A stretch of DNA of 64,000 nucleotides from Cinclus cinclus. Its lineage: Eukaryota > Chordata > Aves > Passeriformes > Cinclidae. Shown here piece after piece: positions 39,701 through 52,200 of this stretch (position 1 is the first letter of the stretch; every line of letters starts with the position of its first letter). The notes beneath the pieces are model-generated. The model did not search any database and had not been told where the DNA came from. It was given only the letters and a program-made list of their open reading frames with translations. The position numbers were made by a program, and so were the translations under genes. Location of the stretch: positions 1,798,001-1,862,000 of the forward strand of contig NW_026912178.1 of NCBI RefSeq assembly GCF_963662255.1, given 5' to 3'.

Positions 39701-41790
39701 GGGGACCTATAGAAGCAAGGATTTATTATGACACCATGAAGGCCAAGAATCAAATGATTCATTGTGACATCAAGTGGCCTAAAAGGGCTTGGAATGCATT
39801 GTGACACCACAGAGGTTAAGAGAAGCAGGGAACCATTGTGACCCAAGGGAGGCTAACAATCTAATGATCCATTGTGACACCAGGGGTTGTAATAGGGCCA
39901 GGGATGAATTGTGAAAGCATGGGGCACAATAAATCATGGAAATATTATGACACCATAGAGGCCAAGACTCAAATGATTCATTGTAACACCAAGTGGCCTA
40001 AAAGGGCATGGGATGCATTGTGACACCACAGAGGTTAAGAGAAGCAGGGAACCATTGTGACCCAATGCAGGCTAACCATCTAAGAATCCCTTTTGACACC
40101 AGGGGGCGCAAAGGGACCACAGATGAACTGTGACGGCATGGGGACCTATAGAAGCAAGGATCTATTATGACACCATGAAGGCCAAGAATCAAATGATTCA
40201 TTGTGACATCAAGTGGCCTAAAAGGGCTTGGAATGCATTGTGACATCACAGAGGTTAAGAGGAGCAAGGAACCATTGTTACTCAAGGGAGGCTAACAATC
40301 TAATGATCCATTGTGACACCAGGGGTTGTAATAGGGCCAGGGATGAATTGTGAAAGCATGGAGCCCAAGAAAAACATGGAAACATTTTAACACCATAGAG
40401 GCCAAGACTCAAATGATTCATTGTAACACCAAGTGGCCTAAAAGGGCATGCTATGCATTGTGACACCACAGGGGTTAAGGGAAGCAAGGAAGCATTCTGA
40501 CCCAATGCAGGCTAACAATCTAAGAATCCCTTTTGACACCAGGGGGCGCAAAAGGACCACGGATGAACTGTGACAGCATGGGGACCTATAGAAGCAAGGA
40601 TCTATTATGACACCATGAAGGCCAAGAATCAAATGATTCATTGTGACATCAAGTGGCCTAAAAGGGCATGGGATGCATTGTGACACCACAGAGGTTAAGA
40701 GAATCAAGGAACCATTGTGACCCAATGCAGGCTAACAATCTAAGAATGCCTTTTGACACCAGGGAGCGCAAAAGGACCACGGATGAACTGTGACAGCATG
40801 GGGACCTATAGAAGCAAGGATCTATTATGACACCATGAAGGCCAAGAATCAAATGATTCATTGTGACATCAAGTGGCCTAAAAGGGCTTGGAATGCATTG
40901 TGACACCTCAGAGGTTAAGAGAAGCCGGGAACCATTGTGGCCCAAGGGAGGCTAACAATCTGATGATCCCCTGTGACACCAGGGGTTGTAATAGGGCCAG
41001 GGATGAATTGTGAAAGCATGGGGCGCAATTAATCATGGAAATATTATGACACCATAGAGGCCAAGACTCAAATGATTCATTGTAACACCAAGTGGCCTTA
41101 AAGGGCATGGGATGCATTGTGACACCACAGAGGTTAAGAGAAGCAGGGAACCATTGTGACCCAATGTAGGCTAACAATCTAAGAATCCCTTTTGACACCA
41201 GGGGGCGCAAAAGGACTACGGATGAACTGTGACAGCATGGGGACCTATAGAAGCAAGGATCTATTATGACACCATGAAGGCCAAGAATCAAATGATTCAT
41301 TGTGACATCAAGTGGCCTAAAAGGGCATGGGTTGCATTGTGACACCACAGAGGTTAAGAGAAGCAAGGAACCATTGTGACCCAATGGGGGCTAACAATCT
41401 AAGAATCCCTTTTGACACCAGGGGGCGCAAAAGGACCACGGATGAACTGTGACAGCATGGGGACCTATAGAAGCAAGGATTTATTATGACACCTTGAAGG
41501 CCAAGAATCAAATGATTCATTGTGACATCAAGTGGCCTAAAAGGGCTTGGAATGCATTGTGACACCACAGAGGTTAAGAGAAGCAGGGAACCATTGTGGC
41601 CCAAGGGAGGCTAACAATCTAATGATCCCCTGTGACACCAGGGGTTGTAATAGGGCCAGGGATGAATTGTGAAAGCATGGGGCACAATAAATCATGGAAA
41701 TATTATGACACCATAGAGGCCAAGATTCAAATGATTCATTGTAACACCAAGTGGCCTAAAAGGGCATGGGATGCATTGTGACACCACAGA
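33703..41790. repeat. Large block S, copy 3 (about 8.1 kb)
   Basis: Matches S2 at offset 8,355 to about 36465, then at 9,234 after four extra monomers at about 36466-37344 (879 bp, including one A' unit). It contains the third 222-bp unit at 38697. Similarity to S2 stops near 41790: the next unit reads CCATAG-type A' flanked by B units unlike those at the S2 equivalent. It is the right-hand limit of the S family. Confidence 0.84.
38697..38918 (+). repeat. 222-bp monomer variant, copy 3
   Basis: Third copy of the long unit, 9,234 bp after copy 2, with GGCCCAAAAAAGGGC at 38895-38909. It has private changes CTAACTATCTAAG and GTGATAGCATGG, so it has started to diverge from the other two. Confidence 0.93.
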
Positions 41791-43119
41791 GGTTAAGAGA
41801 AGCAGGGAACCATTGTGACCCAATGCAGGCTAACAATCTAAGAATCCCTTTTGACACCAGGGGGCGCAAAAGGACCACGGATGAACTGTGACAGCATGGG
41901 GACCTATAGAAGCAAGGATCTATTATGACACCATGAAGGCCAAGAATCAAACGATTCATTGTGACATCAAGTGGCCTAAAAGGGCATGGGATGCATTGTG
42001 ACACCACAGAGGTTAAGAGAAGCAAGGAACCATTGTGACCCAATGCAGGCTAACAATCTAAGAATCCCTTTTGACACCAGGGGGCGCAAAAGGACCACGG
42101 ATGAACTGTGACAGCATGGGGACCTATAGAAGCAAGGATCTATTATGACACCATGAAGGCCAAGAATCAAATGATTCATTGTGACATCAAGTGGCCTAAA
42201 AGGGCTTGGAATGCATTGTGACACCACAGAGGTTAAGAGAAGCAGGGAACCATTGTGACCCAAGGGAGGCTAACAATCTAATGATCCATTGTGACACCAG
42301 GGGTTGTAATAGGGCCAGGGATGAATTGTGAAAGCATGGGGCACAATAAATCATGGAAATATTATGACACCATAGAGGCCAAGACTCAAATGATTCATTG
42401 TAACACCAAGTGGCCTAAAAGGGCATGGGATGCATTGTGACACCACAGAGGTTAAGAGAAGCAGGGAACCATTGTGACCCAATGCAGGCTAACCATCTAA
42501 GAATCCCTTTTGACACCAGGGGGCGCAAAGGGACCACGGATGAACTGTGACAGCATGGGGACCTATAGAAGCAAGGATCTATTATGACACCATGAAGGCC
42601 AAGATTCAAATGATTCATTGTAACACCAAGTGGCCTAAAAGGGCATGGGATGCATTGTGACACCACAGAGGTTAAGAGAAGCAGGGAACCATTGTGACCC
42701 AATGCAGGCTAACCATCTAAGAATCCCTTTTGACACCAGGGGGCGCAAAAGAACCACGGATGAACTGTGACAGCATGGGGACCTATAGAAGCATGGATCT
42801 ATTATGACACCATGAAGGCCAAGAATCAAACGATTCATTGTGACATCAAGTGGCCTAAAAGGGCATGGGATGCATTGTGACACCACAGAGGTTAAGAGAA
42901 GCAAGGAACCATTGTGACCCAATGCAGGCTAACAATCTAAGAATCCCTTTTGACACCAGGGGGCGCAAAAGGACCACGGATGAACTGTGACAGCATGGGG
43001 ACCTATAGAAGCAAGGATCTATTATGACACCATGAAGGCCAAGAATCAAATGATTCATTGTGACATCAAGTGGCCTAAAAGGGCTTGGAATGCATTGTGA
43101 CACCACAGAGGTTAAGAGA
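41715..43119. repeat. Local 879-bp repeat (four monomers), 1.6 copies
   Basis: 41715-42240 recurs at 42594-43119 (offset 879 = 3 x 220 + 219). Both carry the variant AATCAAACGATTC. There are a few differences, for instance GGACCACGG against GAACCACGG and AAGCAAGG against AAGCATGG. It links block S3 to the right-hand domain, and its last part already matches the right-hand repeat at offset 5,712. Confidence 0.8.
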
Positions 43120-44412
43120 AGCAAGGAACCATTGTGACCCAATGTAGGCTAACAATCTAATGATCCATTGTGACACCAGGGGTTGTAATAGGGCCAGGGA
43201 TGAATTGTGAAAGCATGGAGCCCAAGAAAAACATGGAAACATTATGACACCACAGAGGCCAAGACTCAAATGATTCATTGTAACACCAAGTGGCCTTAAA
43301 GGGCATGGGATGCATTGTGACACCACAGAGGTTAAGAGAAGCAGGGAACCATTGTGACCCAATGCAGGCTAACAATCTAAGAATCCCTTTTGACACCAGG
43401 GGGCGCAAAAGGACCACGGATGAACTGTGACAGCATGGGGACCTATAGAAGCAAGGATCTATTATGACACCATGAAGGCCAAGAATCAAATGATTCATTG
43501 TGACATCAAGTGGCCTAAAAGGGCATGGGTTGCATTGTGACACCACAGAGGTTAAGAGAAGCAAGGAACCATTGTGACCCAATGCAGGCTAACAATCTAA
43601 GAATCCCTTTTGACACCAGGGGGCGCAAAAGGACCACGGATGAACTGTGACAGCATGGGGACCTTTAGAAGCAAGGATTTATTATGACACCATGAAGGAA
43701 AAGAATCAAATGATTCATTGTGACATCACGTGGCCTAAAAGGGCTTGGAATGCATTGTGACACCACAGAGGTTAAGAGAAGCAAGGAACCATTGTGACCC
43801 AAGGGAGACTAACAATCTAATGATCCCCAGTGACACCAGGGTTTTTAATAGGGCCAGGGATGAATTGTGAAAGCATGGGGCCCAAGTAAAACATGGAAAC
43901 ATTATGACACCATAGAGGCCAAGACTCAAATGATTCATTGTAACACCAAGTGGCCTAAAAGGGCATGGGATGCATTGTGACACCACAGAGGTTAAGAGAA
44001 GCAAGGAACCATTGTGACCCCATGCAGGCTAACTATCCAAGATTCCCTTTTGACACCAGGGGGCGCAAAAGGACCACGGATGAACTGTGACAGCATGGGG
44101 ACCTATAGAAGCAAGGATTTATTATGACACCATAAAGGCCAAGAATCAAATGATTCATTGTGACATCAAGTGGCCTAAAAGGGCTTGGAATGCATTGTGA
44201 CACCACAGAGGTTAAGAAAAGCAGGGAACCATTGTGACCCAAGGGAGGCTAATAATCTAAAGATCCATTGTGACACCAGGGGTTGTAATAGGGCCAGGGA
44301 TGAATTGTGAAAGCATGGGGCACAATAAATCATGGAAATATTATGACAACATAGAGGCCAAGAATCAAATGATTCATTGTAACAGCAAGTGGCCTAAAAG
44401 GGCATGGGATTC

Positions 44413-44632
44413 ATTGTGACACCACAGAGGTTAAGAGAAGCAAGGAACCATTGTGACCCAATGCAGGCTAACAATCTAAGAATCCCTTTTGACACCAGGG
44501 GGCGCAAAAGGACCACGGATGAACTGTGACAGCATGGGGACCTATAGAAGCAAGGATCTATTATGACACCATGAAGGCCAAGAATCAAATGATTCATTGT
44601 GACATCAAGTGGCCTAAAAGGGCTTGGAATGC
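44413..44632 (+). repeat. Reference class B monomer (220 bp) with six subrepeats
   Basis: This is a typical B unit, phased on the core ATTGTGAC. It divides into six related subrepeats: 44413-44449, 44450-44486, 44487-44522, 44523-44559, 44560-44595 and 44596-44632 (37, 37, 36, 37, 36, 37 bp). Each opens with a version of TTGTGACACCA, and most carry a GG(C/T)(C/T)(T/A)AA-like block in the middle. Class B is marked by CCAATGCAGG in subrepeat 2, CAGGGGGCGCAAAAGG in subrepeat 3 and GGGGACCTATAGAAGC in subrepeat 4. My hand count gives A 77, T 42, G 56, C 45 (46% GC), with only two CpG sites, both in subrepeat 3. It is the commonest class, two for each A in a trimer. Confidence 0.95.
44575..44615 (+). 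other. Dyad-symmetry cluster present in nearly every monomer (reference copy)
   Basis: At the subrepeat 5/6 junction the B monomer contains two overlapping inverted repeats: GAATCAAATGATTC (44582-44595, six-base arms) and AATGATTCATT (44588-44598, five-base arms about one base). They are flanked by AGGCCA (44575-44580) and its complement TGGCCT (44610-44615). The first is perfect in most B units and has one mismatch in most A units (GACTCA or GATTCA). Such dyads can in principle form alternative hairpins. TGATTCA also resembles an AP-1 site with an altered centre. No function is shown by the sequence. Confidence 0.6.
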
Positions 44633-44852
44633 ATTGTGACACCACAGAGGTTAAGAGAAGCAAGGAACCATTGTGACCCAAGGGAGGCTAACAATCTAAT
44701 GATCCATTGTGACACCAGGGGTTGTAATAGGGCCAGGGATGAATTGTGAAAGCATGGGGCCCAAGAAAAACATGGAAACATTATGACACCATAGAGGCCA
44801 AGACTCAAATGATTCATTGTAACACCAAGTGGCCAAAAAGGGCATGGGATGC
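44633..44852 (+). repeat. Reference class A monomer (220 bp)
   Basis: This typical A unit follows the reference B unit directly. It shares subrepeats 1 and 5 closely with B. It differs by CCCAAGGGAGG in subrepeat 2, CAGGGGTTGTAATAGGGCC in subrepeat 3, CCCAAGAAAAACATGG in subrepeat 4 and GTAACACCAAG in subrepeat 6. I see no CpG in this copy. The split between A and B is concentrated in subrepeats 3 and 4, which suggests an old duplication of a 220-bp ancestor into an A-B pair. A units are normally followed by one or two B units. Confidence 0.93.
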
Positions 44853-47800
44853 ATTGTGACACCACAGGGGTTAAGAGAAGCAAGGAACCATTGTGACCCA
44901 ATGTAGGCTAACAATCTAAGAATCCCTTTTGACACCAGGGGGCTCAAAAGGACCACGGATGAACTGTGACGGCATGGGGACCTATAGAAGCAAGGATCTA
45001 TTATGACACCATGAAGGCCAAGAATCAAATGATTCATTGTGACATCAAGTGGCCTAAAAGGGCTTGGAATGCATTGTGACACCACAGAGGTTAAGAGAAG
45101 CAGGGAACCATTGTGGCCCAAGGGAGGCTAACAATCTAATGATCCCCTGTGACACCAGGGGTTGTAACAGGGCCAGGGATGAATTGTGAAAGCATGGGTC
45201 ACAATAAATCATGGAAATATTATGACACCATAGAGGCCAAGATTCAAATGATTCATTGTAACACCAAGTGGCCTAAAAGGGCATGGGATGCATTGTGACA
45301 CCACAGAGGTTAAGAGAAGCAAGGAACCATTGTGACCCAAGGGAGGCTAACAATCTAATGATCCCCTGTGACACCAGGGGTTGTAATAGGGCCAGGGATG
45401 AATTGTGAAAGCATGGGGCGCAATTAATCATGGAAATATTATGATACCATAGAGGCCAAGACTCAAATGATTCATTGTAACACCAAGTGGCCTTAAAGGG
45501 CATGGGATGCATTGTGACACCACAGAGGTTAAGAGAAGCAGGGAACCATTGTGACCCAATGCAGGCTAACAATCTAAGAATCCCTTTTGACACCAGGGGG
45601 CGCAAAAGGACCACGGATGAACTGTGACAGCATGGGGACCTATAGAAGCAAGGATCTATTATGACACCATGAAGGCCAAGAATCAAATGATTCATTGTGA
45701 CATCAAGTGGCCTAAAAGGGCATGGGATGCATTGTGACACCACAGAGGTTAAGAGAAGCAAGGAACCATTGTGACCCAATGCAGGCTAACAATCTAAGAA
45801 TCCCTTTTGACACCAGGGGGCGCAAAAGGACTACGGATGAACTGTGACAGCATGGGGACCTATAGAAGCAAGGATCTATTATGACACCATGAAGGCCAAG
45901 AATCAAATGATTCATTGTGACATCAAGTGGCCTAAAAGGGCATGGGTTGCATTGTGACACCACAGAGGTTAAGAGAAGCAAGGAACCATTGTGACCCAAT
46001 GGAGGCTAACAATCTAAGAATCCCTTTTGACACCAGGGGGCGCAAAAGGACCACGGATGAACTGTGACAGCATGGGGACCTATAGAAGCAAGGATTTATT
46101 ATGACACCATGAAGGCCAAGAATCAAATGATTCATTGTGACATCAAGTGGCCTAAAAGGGCTTGGAATGCATTGTGACACCACAGAGGTTAAGAGAAGCC
46201 GGGAACCATTGTGACCCAAGGGAGGCTAACAATCTAATGATCCATTGTGACACCAGGGGTTGTAATAGGGCCAGGGATGAATTGTGAAAGCATGGGGCAC
46301 AATAAATCATGGAAATATTATGACACCATAGAGGCCAAGACTCAAATGATTCATTGTAACACCAAGTGGCCTAAAAGGGTATGGGATGCATTGTGACACC
46401 ACAGAGGTTAAGAGAAGCAGGGAACCATTGTGACCCAATGCAGGCTAACCATCTAAGAATCCCTTTTGACACCAGGGGGCGCAAAGGGACCACGGATGAA
46501 CTGTGACGGCATGGGGACCTATAGAATCAAGGATCTATTATGACACCATGAAGGCCAAGAATCAAATGATTCATTGTGACATCAAGTGGCCTAAAAGGGC
46601 TTGGAATGCATTGTGACACCACAGAGGTTAAGAGAAGCCGGGAACCATTGTGGCCCAAGGGAGGCTAACAATCTAATGATCCCCAGTGACACCAGGGGTT
46701 GTAATAGGGCCAGGGATGAATTGTGAAAGCATGGGGCACAATAAATCATGGAAATATTATGACACCATAGAGGCCAAGATTCAAATGATTCATTGTAACA
46801 CCAAGTGGCCTAAAAGGGCATGGGATGCATTGTGACACCACAGAGGTTAAGAGAAGCAGGGAACCATTGTGACCCAATGCAGGCTAACCATCTAAGAATC
46901 CCTTTTGACACCAGGGGGCGCAAAAGGACCACGGATGAACTGTGACAGCATGGGGACCTATAGAAGCAAGGATCTATTATGACACCATGAAGGCCAAGAA
47001 TCAAACGATTCATTGTGACATCAAGTGGCCTAAAAGGGCATGGGATGCATTGTGACACCACAGAGGTTAAGAGAAGCAAGGAACCATTGTGACCCAATGC
47101 AGGCTAACAATCTAAGAATCCCTTTTGACACCAGGGGGCGCAAAAGGACCACGGATGAACTGTGACAGCATGGGGACCTATAGAAGCAAGGATCTATTAT
47201 GACACCATGAAGGCCAAGAATCAAATGATTCATTGTGACATCAAGTGGCCTAAAAAGGCTTGGAATGCATTGTGACACCACAGAGGTTAAGAGAAGCAGG
47301 GAACCATTGTGACCCAAGGGAGGCTAACAATCTAATGATCCATTGTGACACCAGGGTTTGCAATAGGGCCAGGGATGAATTTTGAAAGCATGGGGCACAA
47401 TAAATCATGGAAATATTATGACACCATAGAGGCCAAGACTCAAAAGATTCATTGTAACACCAAGTGGCCTAAAAGGGCATGGGATGCATTGTGACACCAC
47501 AGAGGTTAAGAGAAGCAGGGAACCATTGTGACCCAATGCAGGCTAACCATCTAAGAATCCCATTTGACACCAGGGGGCGCAAAGGGACCATGGATGAACT
47601 GTGACGGCATGGGGACCTATAGAAGCAAGGATCTATTATGACACCATGAAGGCCAAGAATCAAATGATTCATTGTGACATCAAGTGGCCTAAAAGGGCTT
47701 GGAATGCATTGTGACACCACAGAGGTTAAGAGAAGCCGGGAACCATTGTGACCCAAGGGAGGCTAACAATCTAATGATCCCCAGTGACACCAGGGGTTGT

Positions 47801-49249
47801 AATAGGGCCAGGGATGAATTGTGAAAGCATGGGGCACAATAAATCATGGAAATATTATGACACCATAGAGGCCAAGACTCAAATGATTCATTGTAACACC
47901 AAGTGGCCTAAAAGGGCATGGGATGCATTGTGACACCACAGAGGTTAAGAGAAGCAAGGAACCATTGTGACCCAATGCAGGCTAAAAATCTAAGAATCCC
48001 TTTTGACACCAGGGGGCGCAAAAGGACCACGGATGAACTGTGACAGCATGGGGACCTATAGAAGCAAGGATCTATTATGACACCATGAAGGCCAAGAATC
48101 AAATGATTCATTGTGACATCAAGTGGCCTAAAAGGGCTTGGAATGCATTGTGACACCACAGAGGTTAAGAGAAGCCGGGAACCATTGTGACCCAAGGGAG
48201 GCTAACAATCTAATGATCCCCAGTGACACCAGGGGTTGTAATAGGGCCAGGGATGAATTGTGAAAGCATGGGGCACAATAAATCATGGAAATATTATGAC
48301 ACCATAGAGGCCAAGACTCAAATGATTCATTGTAACACCAAGTGGCCTTAAAGGGCATGGGATGCATTGTGACACCACAGAGGTTAAGAGAAGCAGGGAA
48401 CCATTGTGACCCAATGCAGGCTAAAAATCTAAGAATCCCTTTTGACACCAGGGGGCGCAAAAGGACCACGGATGAACTGTGACAGCATGGGGACCTATAG
48501 AAGCAAGGATCTATTATGACACCATGAAGGCCAAGAATCAAACGATTCATTGTGACATCAAGTGGCCTAAAAGGGCATGGGTTGCATTGTGACACCACAG
48601 AGGTTAAGAGAAGCAAGGAACCATTGTGACCCAATGCAGGCTAACAATCTAAGAATCCCTTTTGACACCAGGGGGCACAAAAGGACCACGGATGAACTGT
48701 GACAGCATGGGGACCTATAGAAGCAAGGATCTATTATGACACCATGAAGGCCAAGAATCAAATGATTCATTGTGACATCAAGTGGCCTAAAAGGGCTTGG
48801 AATGCATTGTGACACCACAGAGGTTAAGAGAAGCAAGGAACCATTGTGACCCAAGGGAGGCTAACAATCTAATGATCCATTGTGACACCAGGGGTTGTAA
48901 TAGGGCCAGGGATGAATTGTGAAAGCATGGAGCCCAAGAAAAACATGGAAACATTATGACACCACGGAGGCCAAGACTCAAATGATTCATTGTAACACCA
49001 AGTGGCCTTAAAGGGCATGGGTTGCATTGTGACACCACAGAGGTTAAGAGAAGCAGGGAACCATTGTGACCCAATGCAGGCTAACAATCTAAGAATCCCT
49101 TTTGACACCAGGGGGCGCAAAATGACCACGGATGAACTGTGACAGCATGGGGACCTATAGAAGCAAGGATATATTATGACACCATGAAGGCCAAGAATCA
49201 AATGATTCATTGTGACATCAAGTGGCCTAAAAGGGCATGGGTTGCATTG

Positions 49250-52200
49250 TGACACCACAGAGGTTAAGAGAAGCAAGGAACCATTGTGACCCAGTGCTGG
49301 CTAACAATCTAAGAATCCCTTTTGACACCAGGGGGCGCAAAAGGACCACGGATGAACTGTGACAGCATGGGGACCTTTAGAAGCAAGGATTTATTATGAC
49401 ACCATGAAGGAAAAGAATCAAATGATTCATTGTGACATCACGTGGCCTAAAAGGGCTTGGAATGCATTGTGACACCACAGAGGTTAAGAGAAGCAAGGAA
49501 CCATTGTGACCCAAGGGAGACTAACAATCTAATGATCCCCAGTGACACCAGGGTTTTTAATAGGGCCAGGGATGAATTGTGAAATCATGGGGCCCAAGTA
49601 AAACATGGAAACATTATGACACCATAGAGGCCAAGACTCAAATGATTCATTGTAACACCAAGTGGCCTAAAAGGGCATGGGATGCATTGTGACACCACAG
49701 AGGTTAAGAGAAGCAAGGAACCATTGTGACCCCATGCAGGCTAACTATCCAAGATTCCCTTTTGACACCAGGGGGCGCAAAAGGACCACGGATGAACTGT
49801 GACAGCATGGGGACCTATAGAAGCAAGGATTTATTATGACACCATGAAGGCCAAGAATCAAATGATTCATTGTGACATCAAGTGGCCTAAAAGGGCTTGG
49901 AATGCATTGTGACACCACAGAGGTTAAGAAAAGCAGGGAACCATTGTGACCCAAGGGAGGCTAACAATCTAAAGATCCATTGTGACACCAGGGGTTGTAA
50001 TAGGGCCAGGGATGAATTGTGAAAGCATGGGGCACAATAAATCATGGAAATATTATGACAACATAGAGGCCAAGAATCAAATGATTCATTGTAACAGCAA
50101 GTGGCCTAAAAGGGCATGGGATTCATTGTGACACCACAGAGGTTAAGAGAAGCAAGGAACCATTGTGACCCAATGCAGGCTATCAATCTAAGAATCCCTT
50201 TTGACACCAGGGGGCGCAAAAGGACCACGGATGAACTGTGACAGCATGGGGACCTATAGAAGCAAGGATCTATTATGACACCATGAAGGCCAAGAATCAA
50301 ATGATTCATTGTGACGTCAAGTGGCCTAAAAGGGCTTGGAATGCATTGTGACACCACAGAGGTTAAGAGAAGCAAGGAACCATTGTGACCCAAGGGAGGC
50401 TAACAATCTAATGATCCATTGTGACACCAGGGGTTGTAATAGGGCCAGGGATGAATTGTGAAAGCATGGGGCCCAAGAAAAACATGGAAACATTATGACA
50501 CCATAGAGGCCAAGACTCAAATGATTCATTGTAACACCAAGTGGCCTAAAAGGGCATGGGATGCATTGTGACACCACAGGGGTTAAGAGAAGCAAGGAAC
50601 CATTGTGACCCAATGTAGGCTAACAATCTAAGAATCCCTTTTGACACCAGGGGGCTCAAAAGGACCACGGATGAACTGTGACGGCATGGGGACCTATAGA
50701 AGCAAGGATCTATTATGACACCATGAAGGTCAAGAATCAAATGATTCATTGTGACATCAAGTGGCCTAAAAGGGCTTGGAATGCATTGTGACACCACAGA
50801 GGTTAAGAGAAGCAGGGAACCATTGTGGCCCAAGGGAGGCTAACAATCTAATGATCCCCTGTGACACCAGGGGTTGTAACACGGCCAGGGATGAATTGTG
50901 AAAGCATGGGGCACAATAAATCATGGAAATATTATGACACCATAGAGGCCAAGATTCAAATGATTCATTGTAACACCAAGTGGCCTAAAAGGGCATGGGA
51001 TGCATTGTGACACCACAGAGGTTAAGAGAAGCAAGGAACCATTGTGACCCAAGGGAGGCTAACAATCTAATGATCCCCTGTGACACCAGGGGTTGTAATA
51101 GGGCCAGGGATGAATTGTGAAAGCATGGGGCGCAATTAATCATGGAAATATTATGACACCATAGAGGCCAAGACTCAAATGATTCATTGTAACACCAAGT
51201 GGCCTTAAAGGGCATGGGATGCATTGTGACACCACAGAGGTTAAGAGAAGCAGGGAACCATTGTGACCCAATGCAGGCTAACAATCTAAGAATCCCTTTT
51301 GACACCAGGGGGCGCAAAAGGACTACGGATGAACTGTGACAGCATGGGGACCTATAGAAGCAAGGATCTATTATGACACCATGAAGGCCAAGAATCAAAT
51401 GATTCATTGTGACATCAAGTGGCCTAAAAGGGCATGGGTTGCATTGTGACACCACAGAGGTTAAGAGAAGCAAGGAACCATTGTGACCCAATGGAGGCTA
51501 ACAATCTAAGAATCCCTTTTGACACCAGGGGGCGCAAAAGGACCACCGATGAACTGTGACAGCATGGGGACCTATAGAAGCAAGGATTTATTATGACACC
51601 ATGAAGGCCAAGAATCAAATGATTCATTGTGACATCAAGTGGCCTAAAAGGGCTTGGAATGCATTGTGACACCACAGAGGTTAAGAGAAGCAGGGAACCA
51701 TTGTGACCCAAGGGAGGCTAACAATCTAATGATCCATTGTGACACCAGGGGTTGTAATAGGGCCAGGGATGAATTGTGAAAGCATGGGGCACAATAAATC
51801 ATGGAAATATTATGACACCATAGAGGCCAAGACTCAAATGATTCATTGTAACACCAAGTGGCCTAAAAGGGCATGGGATGCATTGTGACACCACAGAGGT
51901 TAAGAGAAGCAGGGAACCATTGTGACCCAATGCAGGCTAACCATCTAAGAATCCCTTTTGACACCAGGGGGCGCAAAGGGACCACGGATGAACTGTGACG
52001 GCATGGGGACCTATAGAATCAAGGATCTATTATGACACCATGAAGGCCAAGAATCAAATGATTCATTGTGACATCAAGTGGCCTAAAAGGGCTTGGAATG
52101 CATTGTGACACCACAGAGGTTAAGAGAAGCCGGGAACCATTGTGGCCCAAGGGAGGCTAACAATCTAATGATCCCCAGTGACACCAGGGGTTGTAATAGG

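Larger units (their letters stand above)
43538..49249. repeat. Right-domain higher-order repeat, copy 0 (5,712 bp, 26 monomers)
   Basis: Matches the next copy at offset 5,712 up to about 45.7 kb, then 5,492 after one extra monomer, then 3,955 after about seven more extra monomers (about 47.25-48.79 kb). The following copy then has five extra monomers at its end. The sum 5712 - 220 - 1537 + 1100 gives the 5,055-bp length of the next copy. Markers are the B unit with CCTTTAGAAGC, GGAAAAGAATC and ATCACGTGG at 43.66-43.73 kb, and TTAAGAAAAGCAGGG near 44212. A' units are frequent here, with one adjacent A'A' pair at 45.2-45.4 kb. The phase chosen is arbitrary. Confidence 0.82.

Noticed and set aside
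44591..44597. TGATTCA as a functional AP-1 site in every monomer
   Set aside because: The central base differs from the TGA(C/G)TCA consensus, and the sequence is better explained as part of the dyads.
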